Below, one piece after another: positions 7,067 through 15,065 of a DNA stretch of 36,406 nt. Within the stretch, counting starts at the first letter, position 1. Each line of letters begins with the position of its first letter. The notes below the pieces were generated by a model that was not told where the DNA came from, searched no databases, and worked only from the letters and a program-made list of their open reading frames with translations. The stretch is from Smithella sp. M82. Lineage in GTDB: Bacteria; Desulfobacterota; Syntrophia; Syntrophales; Smithellaceae. A program made the position numbers and the translations under genes. The DNA lies in the NCBI GenBank assembly GCA_001683985.1, contig MAEO01000150.1, forward strand, positions 1-36,406, written 5' to 3'.

Positions 7067-8884
7067 TTAGTCGTTTTCGAACTTTTTCAGCCAGTTAATA
7101 TCATTGCTCAGAGGTTTTTGATTTTCTTTGTTTAACAGATAATTGCCCATAATAAGATAGTCCATATTTGTTCTCATAAAACACAGATAAGCATCCTGTG
7201 GTGTACAGACAATCGGTTCTCCACGAACATTGAAAGAGGTGTTAATGATTACCGGACATTTGTGTCTTTCTGCGAATTTTTCGATCATTTCATAATATAC
7301 GGGATTGTCTTCCCTTGTGACAGTTTGCACTCTGGCTGAGTAATCCACGTGAGTTACCGCCGGAATGCTGGAACGAATAACATGCAGCTTGTCCAATCCG
7401 AAATATCCCTGCTCTTCTTTGGTCATTGCTCTGCGGATATTCTCTTTAACCGGTGCGACTATTAACATGTAGGGACTTTCACTGTCAATGTCGAAGAAAT
7501 CGGAGGATTTCTCTCTAAGTACACTGGGAGCGAAAGGACGGAAACTTTCCCGGAATTTTATTTTGATATTTATGATTTCCTGCATTTTAGGAGACCGGGC
7601 ATCACCGATAATGGAACGGGCACCCAGGGCGCGGGGACCGAATTCCATTCTTCCCTGAAACCAGCCGATAGTCTTTTGTTCGGCAATCAGATCGGCAATC
7701 CTGACAGGCATTTCCTCCGGCGATAATTCGGTGTAGGAAATATTATTGGTATTAAGATATTGAAGAATCTGTTCATTGCTGTATTCGGGACCGAGCAAAG
7801 ACGCTTTCATGGAATCTTTTTTGCTGTCGGACGTTCGCTGATTATCAAGATATTGATACCAGACAAAAAGGGCGGCGCCGAGAGCGCCTCCGGCATCGCC
7901 GGCAGCAGGTTGTATCCATATATTATCGAATGGCCCTTCCCGGAGAATTCTTCCGTTTCCCACACAGTTAAGAGCCACGCCTCCCGCCAGGCAAAGGTTT
8001 TTCTGCTTCGTTTCTTTGTAAATGTGACGGGCCATCCGCAGCATCACCTCTTCTGTAACATCCTGAACAGAACGGGCCAGATCCATATCTCTCTGGGTTA
8101 CGTTTGATTCCGGTTTACGAGGCGGTCCGCCGAAAAGCTTTTCAAATTTTTTATTGGTCATGGTAAGACCGGCGCAATAGTCAAAGTATTTCATGTTTAA
8201 TTTGAACGAGCCGTCCTCTTTTAAATCCATCAGTGCGGAAAGTATCAAATCCTTATATTTCGGCGCTCCATATGGGGCCAGTCCCATCACCTTATATTCG
8301 CCGGAATTGACTTTAAAGCCGGTGTAGTAAGTAAATGCCGAATAAAGAAGTCCCAATGAATGTGGAAAATGAATTTCAGAAAGGATTTGAATTTGATTAT
8401 TTTCCCCGATGCCGTAACTGGTGGTTGTCCATTCGCCGACACCGTCTATTGTCAGAAAGGCCGCTTCAGGAAAAGGCGATGCAAAAAAGGCTGAAGCTGC
8501 ATGAGATTCATGGTGTTCCGGAAAAATTATTTTACCTTCATAATTCAACTGTTTCTTGATGAATTCTTTCATCCATAATTTCTGCTTTATCCAGAGTGGA
8601 ATGGCCATCATAAATGACCGAATTCCTGATGGAGCAAAGGCCAGATAGGTTTCCAATATACGTTCGAACTTGATGAACGGTTTATCATAAAAAGCAACGT
8701 AATCCAGTGATGCACCATTTATTTCCCCCGCTTCCAGACAAAACTTTATTGCATTGTCGGGAAAAGAAAAATCATGTTTTTTCCTGGTAAAGCGCTCTTC
8801 CTGAGCCGCAGCGATAATTTCGCCGTCACGCACCAGACAGGCAGCGCTATCATGATAAAATGCAGATATGCCGAGAATATTCAT
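7067..8884 (-). CDS. O-carbamoyltransferase, NodU/CmcH/SxtI family
   Basis: The 605-residue length is typical of the family. Such enzymes make carbamoyl-adenylate from carbamoyl phosphate and ATP in a Kae1/YrdC-related fold, then transfer the carbamoyl group to a hydroxyl. Visible motifs include the N-terminal MNILGISAFYHDSAACLVRD and EERFTRKKHDFSFP, the metal-binding HHESHAASAFF (residues 124-134), CLAGGVALNCVGNGRI, QPAAGDAGGALGAA, the GRMEFGPRALGARSI block, FRPFAPSVL and the C-terminal VIINTSFNVRGEPIVC. It heads an operon with SxtJ-like, DUF5989, SGNH and thiolase genes. In this setting the acceptor is probably a sugar of the surface glycan. A candidate promoter lies at 8956-8984. Confidence 0.93.
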   Translation of the reverse strand: MNILGISAFYHDSAACLVRDGEIIAAAQEERFTRKKHDFSFPDNAIKFCLEAGEINGASLDYVAFYDKPFIKFERILETYLAFAPSGIRSFMMAIPLWIKQKLWMKEFIKKQLNYEGKIIFPEHHESHAASAFFASPFPEAAFLTIDGVGEWTTTSYGIGENNQIQILSEIHFPHSLGLLYSAFTYYTGFKVNSGEYKVMGLAPYGAPKYKDLILSALMDLKEDGSFKLNMKYFDYCAGLTMTNKKFEKLFGGPPRKPESNVTQRDMDLARSVQDVTEEVMLRMARHIYKETKQKNLCLAGGVALNCVGNGRILREGPFDNIWIQPAAGDAGGALGAALFVWYQYLDNQRTSDSKKDSMKASLLGPEYSNEQILQYLNTNNISYTELSPEEMPVRIADLIAEQKTIGWFQGRMEFGPRALGARSIIGDARSPKMQEIINIKIKFRESFRPFAPSVLREKSSDFFDIDSESPYMLIVAPVKENIRRAMTKEEQGYFGLDKLHVIRSSIPAVTHVDYSARVQTVTREDNPVYYEMIEKFAERHKCPVIINTSFNVRGEPIVCTPQDAYLCFMRTNMDYLIMGNYLLNKENQKPLSNDINWLKKFEND

Positions 8885-8955
8885 TTAGATTTACTTGTTT
8901 TCCTTAGATTAATTATTGTGTTCTACTAACATATTCAGTGGCCTATTAAAATATA

Positions 8956-8984
8956 ATTTTATGCCTGTATATAATATATTCCAA
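8956..8984 (-). promoter_or_regulatory. Candidate promoter of the carbamoyltransferase operon
   Basis: On the minus strand TTGGAA (8984-8979) and TAAAAT (8961-8956) are separated by 17 bp. A start near 8949 would leave a leader of about 65 nt. The surrounding DNA is very AT-rich, so other boxes are possible. Confidence 0.4.
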
Positions 8985-9087
8985 TGGTTTCTAATATATA
9001 CAGAATTCAATTGAAGCAGGTTTTGTTTCTAATTTAAAATAAGCTAATAAATCCGGGGAAACTCTTGCATAACTAATTATGAGATTT

Positions 9088-9118
9088 AACCTTTTTTCTT
9101 ATTAGGAAGAAAGAGGTT
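9088..9118. other. Imperfect hairpin in the divergent intergenic region
   Basis: AACCTTTTTTCTT (9088-9100) can pair with AAGAAAGAGGTT (9107-9118), with one mismatch or bulge and a short loop. It lies in the 330-bp gap (8885-9214) between the divergent carbamoyltransferase operon and folD. It could be a terminator relic or a regulatory hairpin; no clean T-tract follows. The rest of the gap holds the two candidate promoters and otherwise only AT-rich sequence. Confidence 0.3.
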
Positions 9119-9165
9119 ATTTTTACTTGCCCATGTTGTTTTTTTAACCTATAATTTCGCCGCAT

Positions 9166-9195
9166 TTGTAAAGATTCTATTTTAAAGCATATAAT
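9166..9195 (+). promoter_or_regulatory. Candidate folD promoter
   Basis: TTGTAA (9166-9171), an 18-bp spacer and a perfect TATAAT (9190-9195) lie just upstream of folD. Transcription would start near 9202, so the leader would be only about 13 nt and would carry the GGAG ribosome-binding site. Confidence 0.5.
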
Positions 9196-9214
9196 ATCTG
9201 TGGAGAAAAGGTAA

Positions 9215-10060
9215 ATGGCGATTGTTATTGACGGCAATAAGATAGCGCAGGATATTCGTAACGAAGTACGCCAAAGTGTCCTGAACTTTAAGATGGAAAA
9301 GGGGTTTGTGCCCGGTCTTGCCGTTATTCTGGTAGGTGATGATCATGCATCCAAAATATATGTGGGTAAAAAAAAGCAAGATTGTGCTGAAGTAGGATTT
9401 TTATCGCGAGAATACAAACTTTCTGCCGAAACAAGCGAGGAAAAACTAGTGAGTATTATTCGGGAATTAAATAATGATAAACTTATCCATGGAATTTTAG
9501 TGCAGCTTCCCGTGCCTAAACATATTCGTCCGGATAATATTATCGAAGCTATTGATCCCCATAAAGATGTGGACGGATTTCATCCTTATAATGTCGGCAG
9601 GTTGGTTGCCGGCAGACCATGTCATCCTTCCTGTACACCATATGGAATAATGGAATTGTTCGATCGCAGCGGGATTGAACTATCCGGAAAAGAAGCAGTT
9701 GTTGTCGGGCGCAGTAATATTGTGGGGAAACCCATGTCGTTTATGTTGCTGTCCCGTAATGCCACCGTCACGATTTGCCACACAAAGACAAAAGATTTGG
9801 CTGCTGTAACCCGCAGAGCCGATATTCTGGTGGCTGCAGCCGGAAGAGCGCAAATGATTAAAGGCGATATGGTTAAGGATGGTGTCGTAGTTGTTGATGT
9901 GGGTACCAATCGTCTGGATGACGGAAAACTTGTCGGCGACGTTGATTTTGCTGCTGTATCGGAAAAAGCTTCGTACATTACACCGGTTCCCGGAGGAGTA
10001 GGTCCTATGACAAGGGCGATTCTTCTGAAGAACACGCTGAACGCGGCGCTGGCTTATTAA
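9215..10060 (+). CDS. folD: Bifunctional methylene-THF dehydrogenase/methenyl-THF cyclohydrolase
   Basis: FolD oxidises 5,10-methylene-tetrahydrofolate with NADP and hydrolyses the methenyl form to 10-formyl-THF, in the cytosol. The 281-residue length is normal. Catalytic Tyr49 and Lys53 are visible in SKIYVGKKKQ, followed by HGILVQLPVPKHI, DVDGFHPYNVGRL, the Rossmann motif VVVGRSNIVGKPM and the C-terminal TPVPGGVGPMTRAI. The ATG at 9215 follows GGAGAAAAGG. It is a housekeeping gene at the head of the plus-strand glycan genes; in acetogenic or syntrophic anaerobes it also serves one-carbon metabolism. The next gene is 152 bp away and may be transcribed separately. Confidence 0.97.
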   Translation: MAIVIDGNKIAQDIRNEVRQSVLNFKMEKGFVPGLAVILVGDDHASKIYVGKKKQDCAEVGFLSREYKLSAETSEEKLVSIIRELNNDKLIHGILVQLPVPKHIRPDNIIEAIDPHKDVDGFHPYNVGRLVAGRPCHPSCTPYGIMELFDRSGIELSGKEAVVVGRSNIVGKPMSFMLLSRNATVTICHTKTKDLAAVTRRADILVAAAGRAQMIKGDMVKDGVVVVDVGTNRLDDGKLVGDVDFAAVSEKASYITPVPGGVGPMTRAILLKNTLNAALAY

Positions 10061-10212
10061 GAAGTTTTAAAATTATTCAGATATGTTGATCAGAAAAAAG
10101 TCTTTTAGTCTCTTGCTGTAATTTTTTGTCCGAGTAATATTTTATAGCTAAAATCACCTTGACATATAAGTCTTGCTTCCATATGGTTTCAAAAACGCAA
10201 TGATAAAATTTT

Positions 10213-11115
10213 ATGGAGAATAATCTTATAAATCATAACGGACGCATCAGGGTTTTTTTGCCCATGGAGGTCGAGGAAGAAACAATCGAAGTTGATTGCG
10301 ATCTCTGCGGGGAAAAGAACCGTCAGATACTGTTCGTTAAAGAAGGATTCCCTCACTGCCGCTGTACGAACTGCGGGCTTGTTTACGTCAGTCCGAGACT
10401 CAAACGTCATTTGGAATTGCAGAAAAGTTACGGTACGGGTACAATGGGCGAAGAGAGATTGACCTCTGCTCAAATGAAGCGTTTGAGACAAACAGTAGCA
10501 GAAATCGCACCGTGGAGACAATTGAACAGATTCATGGACATTGGCCCCGGTCGTGGTTGGTATCTTGGTGCCGTTGCAGAGGCAGGTTGGGAAACCTGGG
10601 CGGTAGAAGTTAATACCAAAGCCTTGACTTATCTGGAGAGATTGGGTTCTACTCATATAATGGCCGTTCCAGCCGAAGAATTTGATTCGCCGGAAAATTA
10701 TTTTGATGTAATACGACTTTCGGATGTCATCGAACATTTAACCTCTCCCCGACGCGTTGTAGAAAGAATTTTCAGGTCACTGCGTCCGGGCGGTCTTTTG
10801 GAATTATCCACCACTAACTTTGCATCTCTTTCCATGATAATCAACGGTTCGCAATGGATGTATCTCAATGGTACCGATCATATTATTCTTTTCGATCCGA
10901 AAACAATCAATCGCCTGCTAACACAGGCCGGCTTTCAGAATATTCAAATCCGTACCAGGGATTTTCACCTTAAACGAAAACTTTACCATCCGGAAAGAGA
11001 GCTACCACCTGGCTCAACCATACTGCGCCCATTCAGGAAGCTTCTCGATGAGACCCTTTTTCTTACTTCTTATGGTCATCAGCTATTGGTTAAAGCCATT
11101 AAGCCGGCCGCGTAA
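10213..11115 (+). CDS. SAM-dependent methyltransferase with N-terminal zinc ribbon
   Basis: The 300-residue protein has a zinc-ribbon-like knuckle at its N-terminus, Cys29-x2-Cys32 and Cys51-x2-Cys54. A class I methyltransferase domain follows: motif I FMDIGPGRGWYLGAV (about 108-122), an acidic AVEVNTKA strand end, LSDVIEHL, and LRPGGLLELSTTNF. This combination is typical of Methyltransf_23-type enzymes in nucleotide-sugar and O-antigen clusters that methylate sugars or nucleotide sugars. The target here is unknown. It starts at ATG 10213 with only a weak ribosome-binding site. The GT2 gene begins 94 bp downstream, which suggests a shared glycan transcription unit. Confidence 0.85.
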   Translation: MENNLINHNGRIRVFLPMEVEEETIEVDCDLCGEKNRQILFVKEGFPHCRCTNCGLVYVSPRLKRHLELQKSYGTGTMGEERLTSAQMKRLRQTVAEIAPWRQLNRFMDIGPGRGWYLGAVAEAGWETWAVEVNTKALTYLERLGSTHIMAVPAEEFDSPENYFDVIRLSDVIEHLTSPRRVVERIFRSLRPGGLLELSTTNFASLSMIINGSQWMYLNGTDHIILFDPKTINRLLTQAGFQNIQIRTRDFHLKRKLYHPERELPPGSTILRPFRKLLDETLFLTSYGHQLLVKAIKPAA

Positions 11116-11209
11116 ACTTAAAAAAATATTTTAAGAGTGAGTTCTTTAATGCTATTTTTGTTCAATATGAACACCGAAGCCTTTTGCAAAAACAAGAGTC
11201 TAAAATCAG

Positions 11210-12079
11210 ATGAACGTTGATATTATTGTAGCAACATATAAGCGATACGAACTTTTGCAGGAAACTTTAAACAGTGTGGCAAACCAGAGTTATCCGCACT
11301 GGAAGTGCTGGATTGCCGAAGATGGAGAATCGAAAGAAACTTATGAGGTTGTGAGATTGTATCTAAAGGATGATCGTTTTATATACTTGCCCGGTATCCA
11401 CGCGGGATTTCCCACTGTTCCGCGAAATCGTGCTATCAGACAGGGGAATTCTCAAATCATAGCCATTCTTGACGATGACGATCTGTGGCTGCCGGATAAA
11501 TTGCAATGCCAGATAGAGTTTTTAAAAAATCATCCGGAATGTGTTATATTGGGATGCAATGCCTTTTACTGGAGTGGAACTGGAGAATGGGATAAATCAC
11601 CTCTATATTTTAAAAAGGAAAGACTGGGAAAGATAAGTTATTACAAATTGCTCAGTCAAAATTATCTTATCCACTCATCTTTAATATTTAACAGAAAAGC
11701 TGTTGAACAAGCGGGTCTTTATAACGAAAAACTTGACCCGCCAATAGGCGAAGATTATGAACTATGTCTGCGTGTAGGTGCATTAGGTGAAATCTGGAGT
11801 TTACCCGATCCTTATGTTGTTTATCGTCAGACTCCATCAACATTTTATAAAAAATTAAATCGCCGTGATAGCTATAGAGCGGCAGTTAACTTTTATGAGT
11901 CAGCATTAAATGGTGTTGGAAATGTACCCAGTCCTTTATCTTATCCGGGAAATGCACATCTTGCCGCTGCCTGTCAGCGCAAAAGAGATTTTTATCAGGC
12001 AGTGCCTGGCATTTTAGGAAAGCTCAGATATAAGTTGCAATCAAAAATAAAATTGTCTTGTGATTTCAAAAGGAAATGA
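11210..12079 (+). CDS. Glycosyltransferase family 2
   Basis: This is a soluble GT-A enzyme of 289 residues that would transfer a sugar from a nucleotide donor to the growing glycan at the cytoplasmic face. It begins with VDIIVATYKRYELLQETLNS, has the nucleotide-binding EDG (residues 38-40), the DXD-type metal motif AILDDDDLWLPDK (Asp88-91), and the acceptor or base region PPIGEDYELCLRVGALG. No membrane helices are seen. Its stop is 4 bp before the best start of the next gene, so the two are co-transcribed. The sugar specificity cannot be read from sequence. Confidence 0.9.
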   Translation: MNVDIIVATYKRYELLQETLNSVANQSYPHWKCWIAEDGESKETYEVVRLYLKDDRFIYLPGIHAGFPTVPRNRAIRQGNSQIIAILDDDDLWLPDKLQCQIEFLKNHPECVILGCNAFYWSGTGEWDKSPLYFKKERLGKISYYKLLSQNYLIHSSLIFNRKAVEQAGLYNEKLDPPIGEDYELCLRVGALGEIWSLPDPYVVYRQTPSTFYKKLNRRDSYRAAVNFYESALNGVGNVPSPLSYPGNAHLAAACQRKRDFYQAVPGILGKLRYKLQSKIKLSCDFKRK

Positions 12080-12083
12080 AATT

Positions 12084-13046
12084 ATGAGTAAATTTATTCG
12101 GTCGGGACTTAACTTCATATTAAAAGGTTTTGACCTCATCCTACTGGAAAGTGAGGAAAACTGGGAAAGAGAAGCTTTCGCGAAACTTTATGAAGCACGT
12201 ATTCAACATGAAAAAACATATACCCATTCAGCGGAAGGAATAGTCTTTTCCAAAGACAGAGCTCTGCAGCTTCACGCGCTATTGTCTTCTTATTTGGAGA
12301 AAGTAATATCTCCGGCACCTCTTCACATTCTATATACTGCATCAACATTCGAACATCAGAAAGCTTATCAGAAATTAATGGAAATATTTTCAGGCAAGTT
12401 CTTGTTTATTAAACAATCTTCTGATGATTCGTTTCGTAATGATTTATTAAGAATACTGGATTCAATATCGACTGAAAAAACGTTCTTTCTTGTGGATGAC
12501 ATTCTTTTTATCGAAGATTTCGACATGAAAGATTTTATAAAATTCAATACGGATGAAGTTATTCCGACATTGCGCATGGGATTAAACCTGACAGAATGCT
12601 ATACAATTCAGAAAGAGCAGCCATTGCCGGAATTCATATCTGATGCCAATCATGATGGAAATAAAATGTTCTGGATATGGGACAAGGGCATGCATGGCTG
12701 GTCTTATCCGTTATCCGTTGACGGTCATTTTTTTTCAACACAGGAAATTACAGCCATAACAAAATTGATAAACTTTTCAGCTCCCAATACTTATGAAGAC
12801 CAATTGCAGAAATTTCGCCGATTATTTCTGTTTCGAAAGGGTGTATGTTATACAAAGTCAAAGATTGTAAATATTCCTTGTAATAAAGTGCAAAAAGAAA
12901 ATAAAAATATTTTCGGCAAGGTTCATCAGGATTATTTATTGGAAAGATGGTTAAATGGATATCAGATGGATTATCGAAAAGTGTATGGTTTTAATAATGT
13001 TGGATCGCATCAGGAAATTCCCTTTGACTTTATTAGACGCAGTTAA
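12084..13046 (+). CDS. Glycosyltransferase-like protein of unassigned family
   Basis: I do not recognise a named family with confidence. From ATG 12084 the product has 320 residues; AAAGGAAA upstream favours this over the in-frame GTG at 12060, which overlaps the preceding gene. After a basic, hydrophobic start (SKFIRSGLNFILKGFDLILL) comes IVFSKDRALQLHALLSSY. This resembles the first strand and helix of GT-A enzymes that open with FSKDR instead of VTYNR. FFLVDDILFIEDFD then offers a candidate metal-binding VDD. Trp- and His-rich stretches such as WIWDKGMHGWSYPL could form the acceptor site. Its place between a GT2 and a methyltransferase supports a glycan role. Confidence 0.6.
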   Translation: MSKFIRSGLNFILKGFDLILLESEENWEREAFAKLYEARIQHEKTYTHSAEGIVFSKDRALQLHALLSSYLEKVISPAPLHILYTASTFEHQKAYQKLMEIFSGKFLFIKQSSDDSFRNDLLRILDSISTEKTFFLVDDILFIEDFDMKDFIKFNTDEVIPTLRMGLNLTECYTIQKEQPLPEFISDANHDGNKMFWIWDKGMHGWSYPLSVDGHFFSTQEITAITKLINFSAPNTYEDQLQKFRRLFLFRKGVCYTKSKIVNIPCNKVQKENKNIFGKVHQDYLLERWLNGYQMDYRKVYGFNNVGSHQEIPFDFIRRS

Positions 13047-13091
13047 ATATTACTTTGATCAATAAAAAACATAGATAAGGATAAAAGTAAA

Positions 13092-13808
13092 ATGTCTGTA
13101 AAAAAACAAATGGATCGAATTACAATTATTCAAAAGATTATTGATAAAAATAAAGCTAAAACTTATTTGGAAATAGGTGTTTTGGCTGGAGATGCCTTTT
13201 TAAGAATAAAGGTAAAGAACAAATGGGGGGGGGGTGATCCTCATTTTATAATTGAGCCGTTGAAAAAGTTCAGATATTATTTCAAAAATCCATTCAATAT
13301 TTTCAATGAATATTTCAATATGGATAGCGACACTTTTTTTCATAAAGAAGAAGTTCGATTGGCTGAAAATGGTATAGACGTTGCTTTGATCGATGGATTG
13401 CATACTTTTTCTCAATCGTTAAAAGATGTGGAGAATTCCCTAAAGTATTTGAACAAAAACGGTGTTATCATTCTTCACGATTGCAATCCTTTATCAGAAG
13501 CTGCGGCGTTTCAAGCTGAATCAGTCAACGAGGTACAAAAGATAAATCCTCCTGGCTTTACAGGAATATGGAATGGTGATGTGTGGAAAACTATAGTATA
13601 CCTTCGATCAACCAGAAAAGACTTGCGTGTTTTTGTGTTGGATTGTGATTTTGGGATAGGTGTTGTTACAAAAGAGGAACCGGAAAGTCTGTTGAATTTT
13701 TCTACAGAAGAGCTTTTAAGATTATCTTATCAAGATTTATCAAGGGACAGACAAGCATTATTAAATCTAAAAGATGAGAGCTATATAGAGAAATTCTTAA
13801 ATGGATGA
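13092..13808 (+). CDS. Class I SAM methyltransferase (Methyltransf_24-like) with poly-G tract
   Basis: The 238-residue protein starts with a helix then TYLEIGVLAGDAFLRIK, a motif I variant typical of Methyltransf_24-like enzymes in surface-glycan clusters. It continues with GIDVALIDGLHTFSQSLKDVENSLKYL and NGVIILHDCNP, the DG-H and HD motifs of the family. KNKWGGGDPHF is encoded across a run of ten G (13225-13234), where relatives usually have a short unrelated residue pair before DPHF. The gene is AT-rich elsewhere, so the run is conspicuous and could slip, switching the gene off by frameshift. The ATG at 13092 follows AGGATAAAAGT. It is the last plus-strand gene before a convergent cluster. 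Confidence 0.8.
   Translation: MSVKKQMDRITIIQKIIDKNKAKTYLEIGVLAGDAFLRIKVKNKWGGGDPHFIIEPLKKFRYYFKNPFNIFNEYFNMDSDTFFHKEEVRLAENGIDVALIDGLHTFSQSLKDVENSLKYLNKNGVIILHDCNPLSEAAAFQAESVNEVQKINPPGFTGIWNGDVWKTIVYLRSTRKDLRVFVLDCDFGIGVVTKEEPESLLNFSTEELLRLSYQDLSRDRQALLNLKDESYIEKFLNG
13225..13234 (+). repeat. Homopolymeric G10 tract inside a methyltransferase gene
   Basis: Ten consecutive G lie within the first third of the methyltransferase coding sequence. The current length keeps the frame open. Gain or loss of one G would truncate the product, as in contingency loci of other bacteria. Confidence 0.9.
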
Positions 13809-13832
13809 ACCCAGTGCTTTACATTACGGCTG

Positions 13833-15017
13833 TTAAAATTGTTTCTTATGAATTTTTTGTATTGCCACCTCATCAAATACTTTCATCATTTCCTTATGAT
13901 TTCTTTCTGATGAGTATTTTTGTCCGGTTATAGCTGCTTTCTCAGACATTCTTTGACGTTTTTCTTTATCCATCAATAAACGCATCTTATCTGCAAGATC
14001 AGCAGAAACCGGCGGATGGGAAATTACATATCCGTCTTTTCCGTCGGTTATAATGCCGGCAGCGCCGTTGTATATGGTTGTGATAGAGGGCAGGCCGCTG
14101 GCCATGGCTTCGATTACAACAAGAGAACATGCATCATAATACGTCGGAAGCACAAAGACATCGCTGTTAGCATAATACTCATCAATGGATTTTACTCTTC
14201 CCGCGAAAATAATATTATTCTTAAGGCGAAGTTGCTCTACAAGTTTCGTTGCAGTACGGTAGGGTGATCCGCCAACCACGATAATTTTGAAGTTATCATT
14301 ATTCGTTTTTTGCAGTTCGGCGGCAGCTTCGATAAGAGGTTCAATTCCTTTCTTTTTCAAGTCATAGGAAACGAAAAGAAAAACGACATCGTTTTCAGTA
14401 ATCCCCCACCTTGTCCTTAATGGACCTCTGAACTGTTGAAGTAATGAACGGTTGCAGCGTTTAGTATCGACACCGTTATAGATGATTTCTATTTCATCTG
14501 CCTTCGCATGAAAAAACGATTGCATGTCTTCTTTGATCATATCCGCAATAGCAATGATTCTCGGTCTGGGATGAAGACGAAACGGCGTTGCTTCTATCCA
14601 GGCTCTTGTCCAGTGCTTTATTGACAATATTATGAGAATACGTTTTATAATGCGTCGTAATGCATTTTTCTCCGCATAGACTTTTCTTACAGTCGAAAGC
14701 TGGTGAACACCGCCGTGACTCTGATATACATTCATATAGATCGTGTTGCCGAAACCGACGACAACGTCGTAAATTTGTTTCTTTGTCATCTTTTTGTGTT
14801 TCCACGCAAATAACAGCAGTTTAATCCACGCCGGAAGAAATTTCGGTATGGATATTTTGTGAAACTGAGCTTCTTTCGGTTCACCGTCCCACTCTTCGCC
14901 GAACAGATGTACTTCCCATCCGTTTTTTATGAGTGTGATTGCCAGAGAAACTGCATATGATTCAGCGCCTCCGGCATACCGGCTGAATTTTTCCATGGCA
15001 AATGCGATTCTTTTCAT
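13833..15017 (-). CDS. Glycosyltransferase family 4 (WaaG-like)
   Basis: This GT-B retaining glycosyltransferase has 394 residues from ATG 15017, which has AGGA 8 bp upstream (an in-frame TTG at 15023 is less likely). The N-terminus RIAFAMEKFSRYAGGAESYA carries the glycine-rich acceptor loop typical of LPS-core glucosyltransferases such as WaaG. Further on are IEIIYNGVDTKR, FLFVSYDLKKKGIEPLIEAA, and the donor-site block DVFVLPTYYDACSLVVIEAMASGLP with the EX7E-type acidic residues. It probably adds a hexose to LPS core or glycan, peripherally at the inner membrane. It is the last gene of a minus-strand trio. Confidence 0.9.
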   Translation of the reverse strand: MKRIAFAMEKFSRYAGGAESYAVSLAITLIKNGWEVHLFGEEWDGEPKEAQFHKISIPKFLPAWIKLLLFAWKHKKMTKKQIYDVVVGFGNTIYMNVYQSHGGVHQLSTVRKVYAEKNALRRIIKRILIILSIKHWTRAWIEATPFRLHPRPRIIAIADMIKEDMQSFFHAKADEIEIIYNGVDTKRCNRSLLQQFRGPLRTRWGITENDVVFLFVSYDLKKKGIEPLIEAAAELQKTNNDNFKIIVVGGSPYRTATKLVEQLRLKNNIIFAGRVKSIDEYYANSDVFVLPTYYDACSLVVIEAMASGLPSITTIYNGAAGIITDGKDGYVISHPPVSADLADKMRLLMDKEKRQRMSEKAAITGQKYSSERNHKEMMKVFDEVAIQKIHKKQF

Positions 15018-15065
15018 TATCAAATTCCTTTGTGAGGTGAACAGAACAGAACGATCCGTGTCGAT

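Noticed and set aside
5275..8884. A saxitoxin biosynthesis cluster
   Set aside because: Only the I-J-K-L-like block is present. There is no SxtA polyketide synthase-like gene, no amidinotransferase and no tailoring oxygenase, and the setting is glycan biosynthesis.
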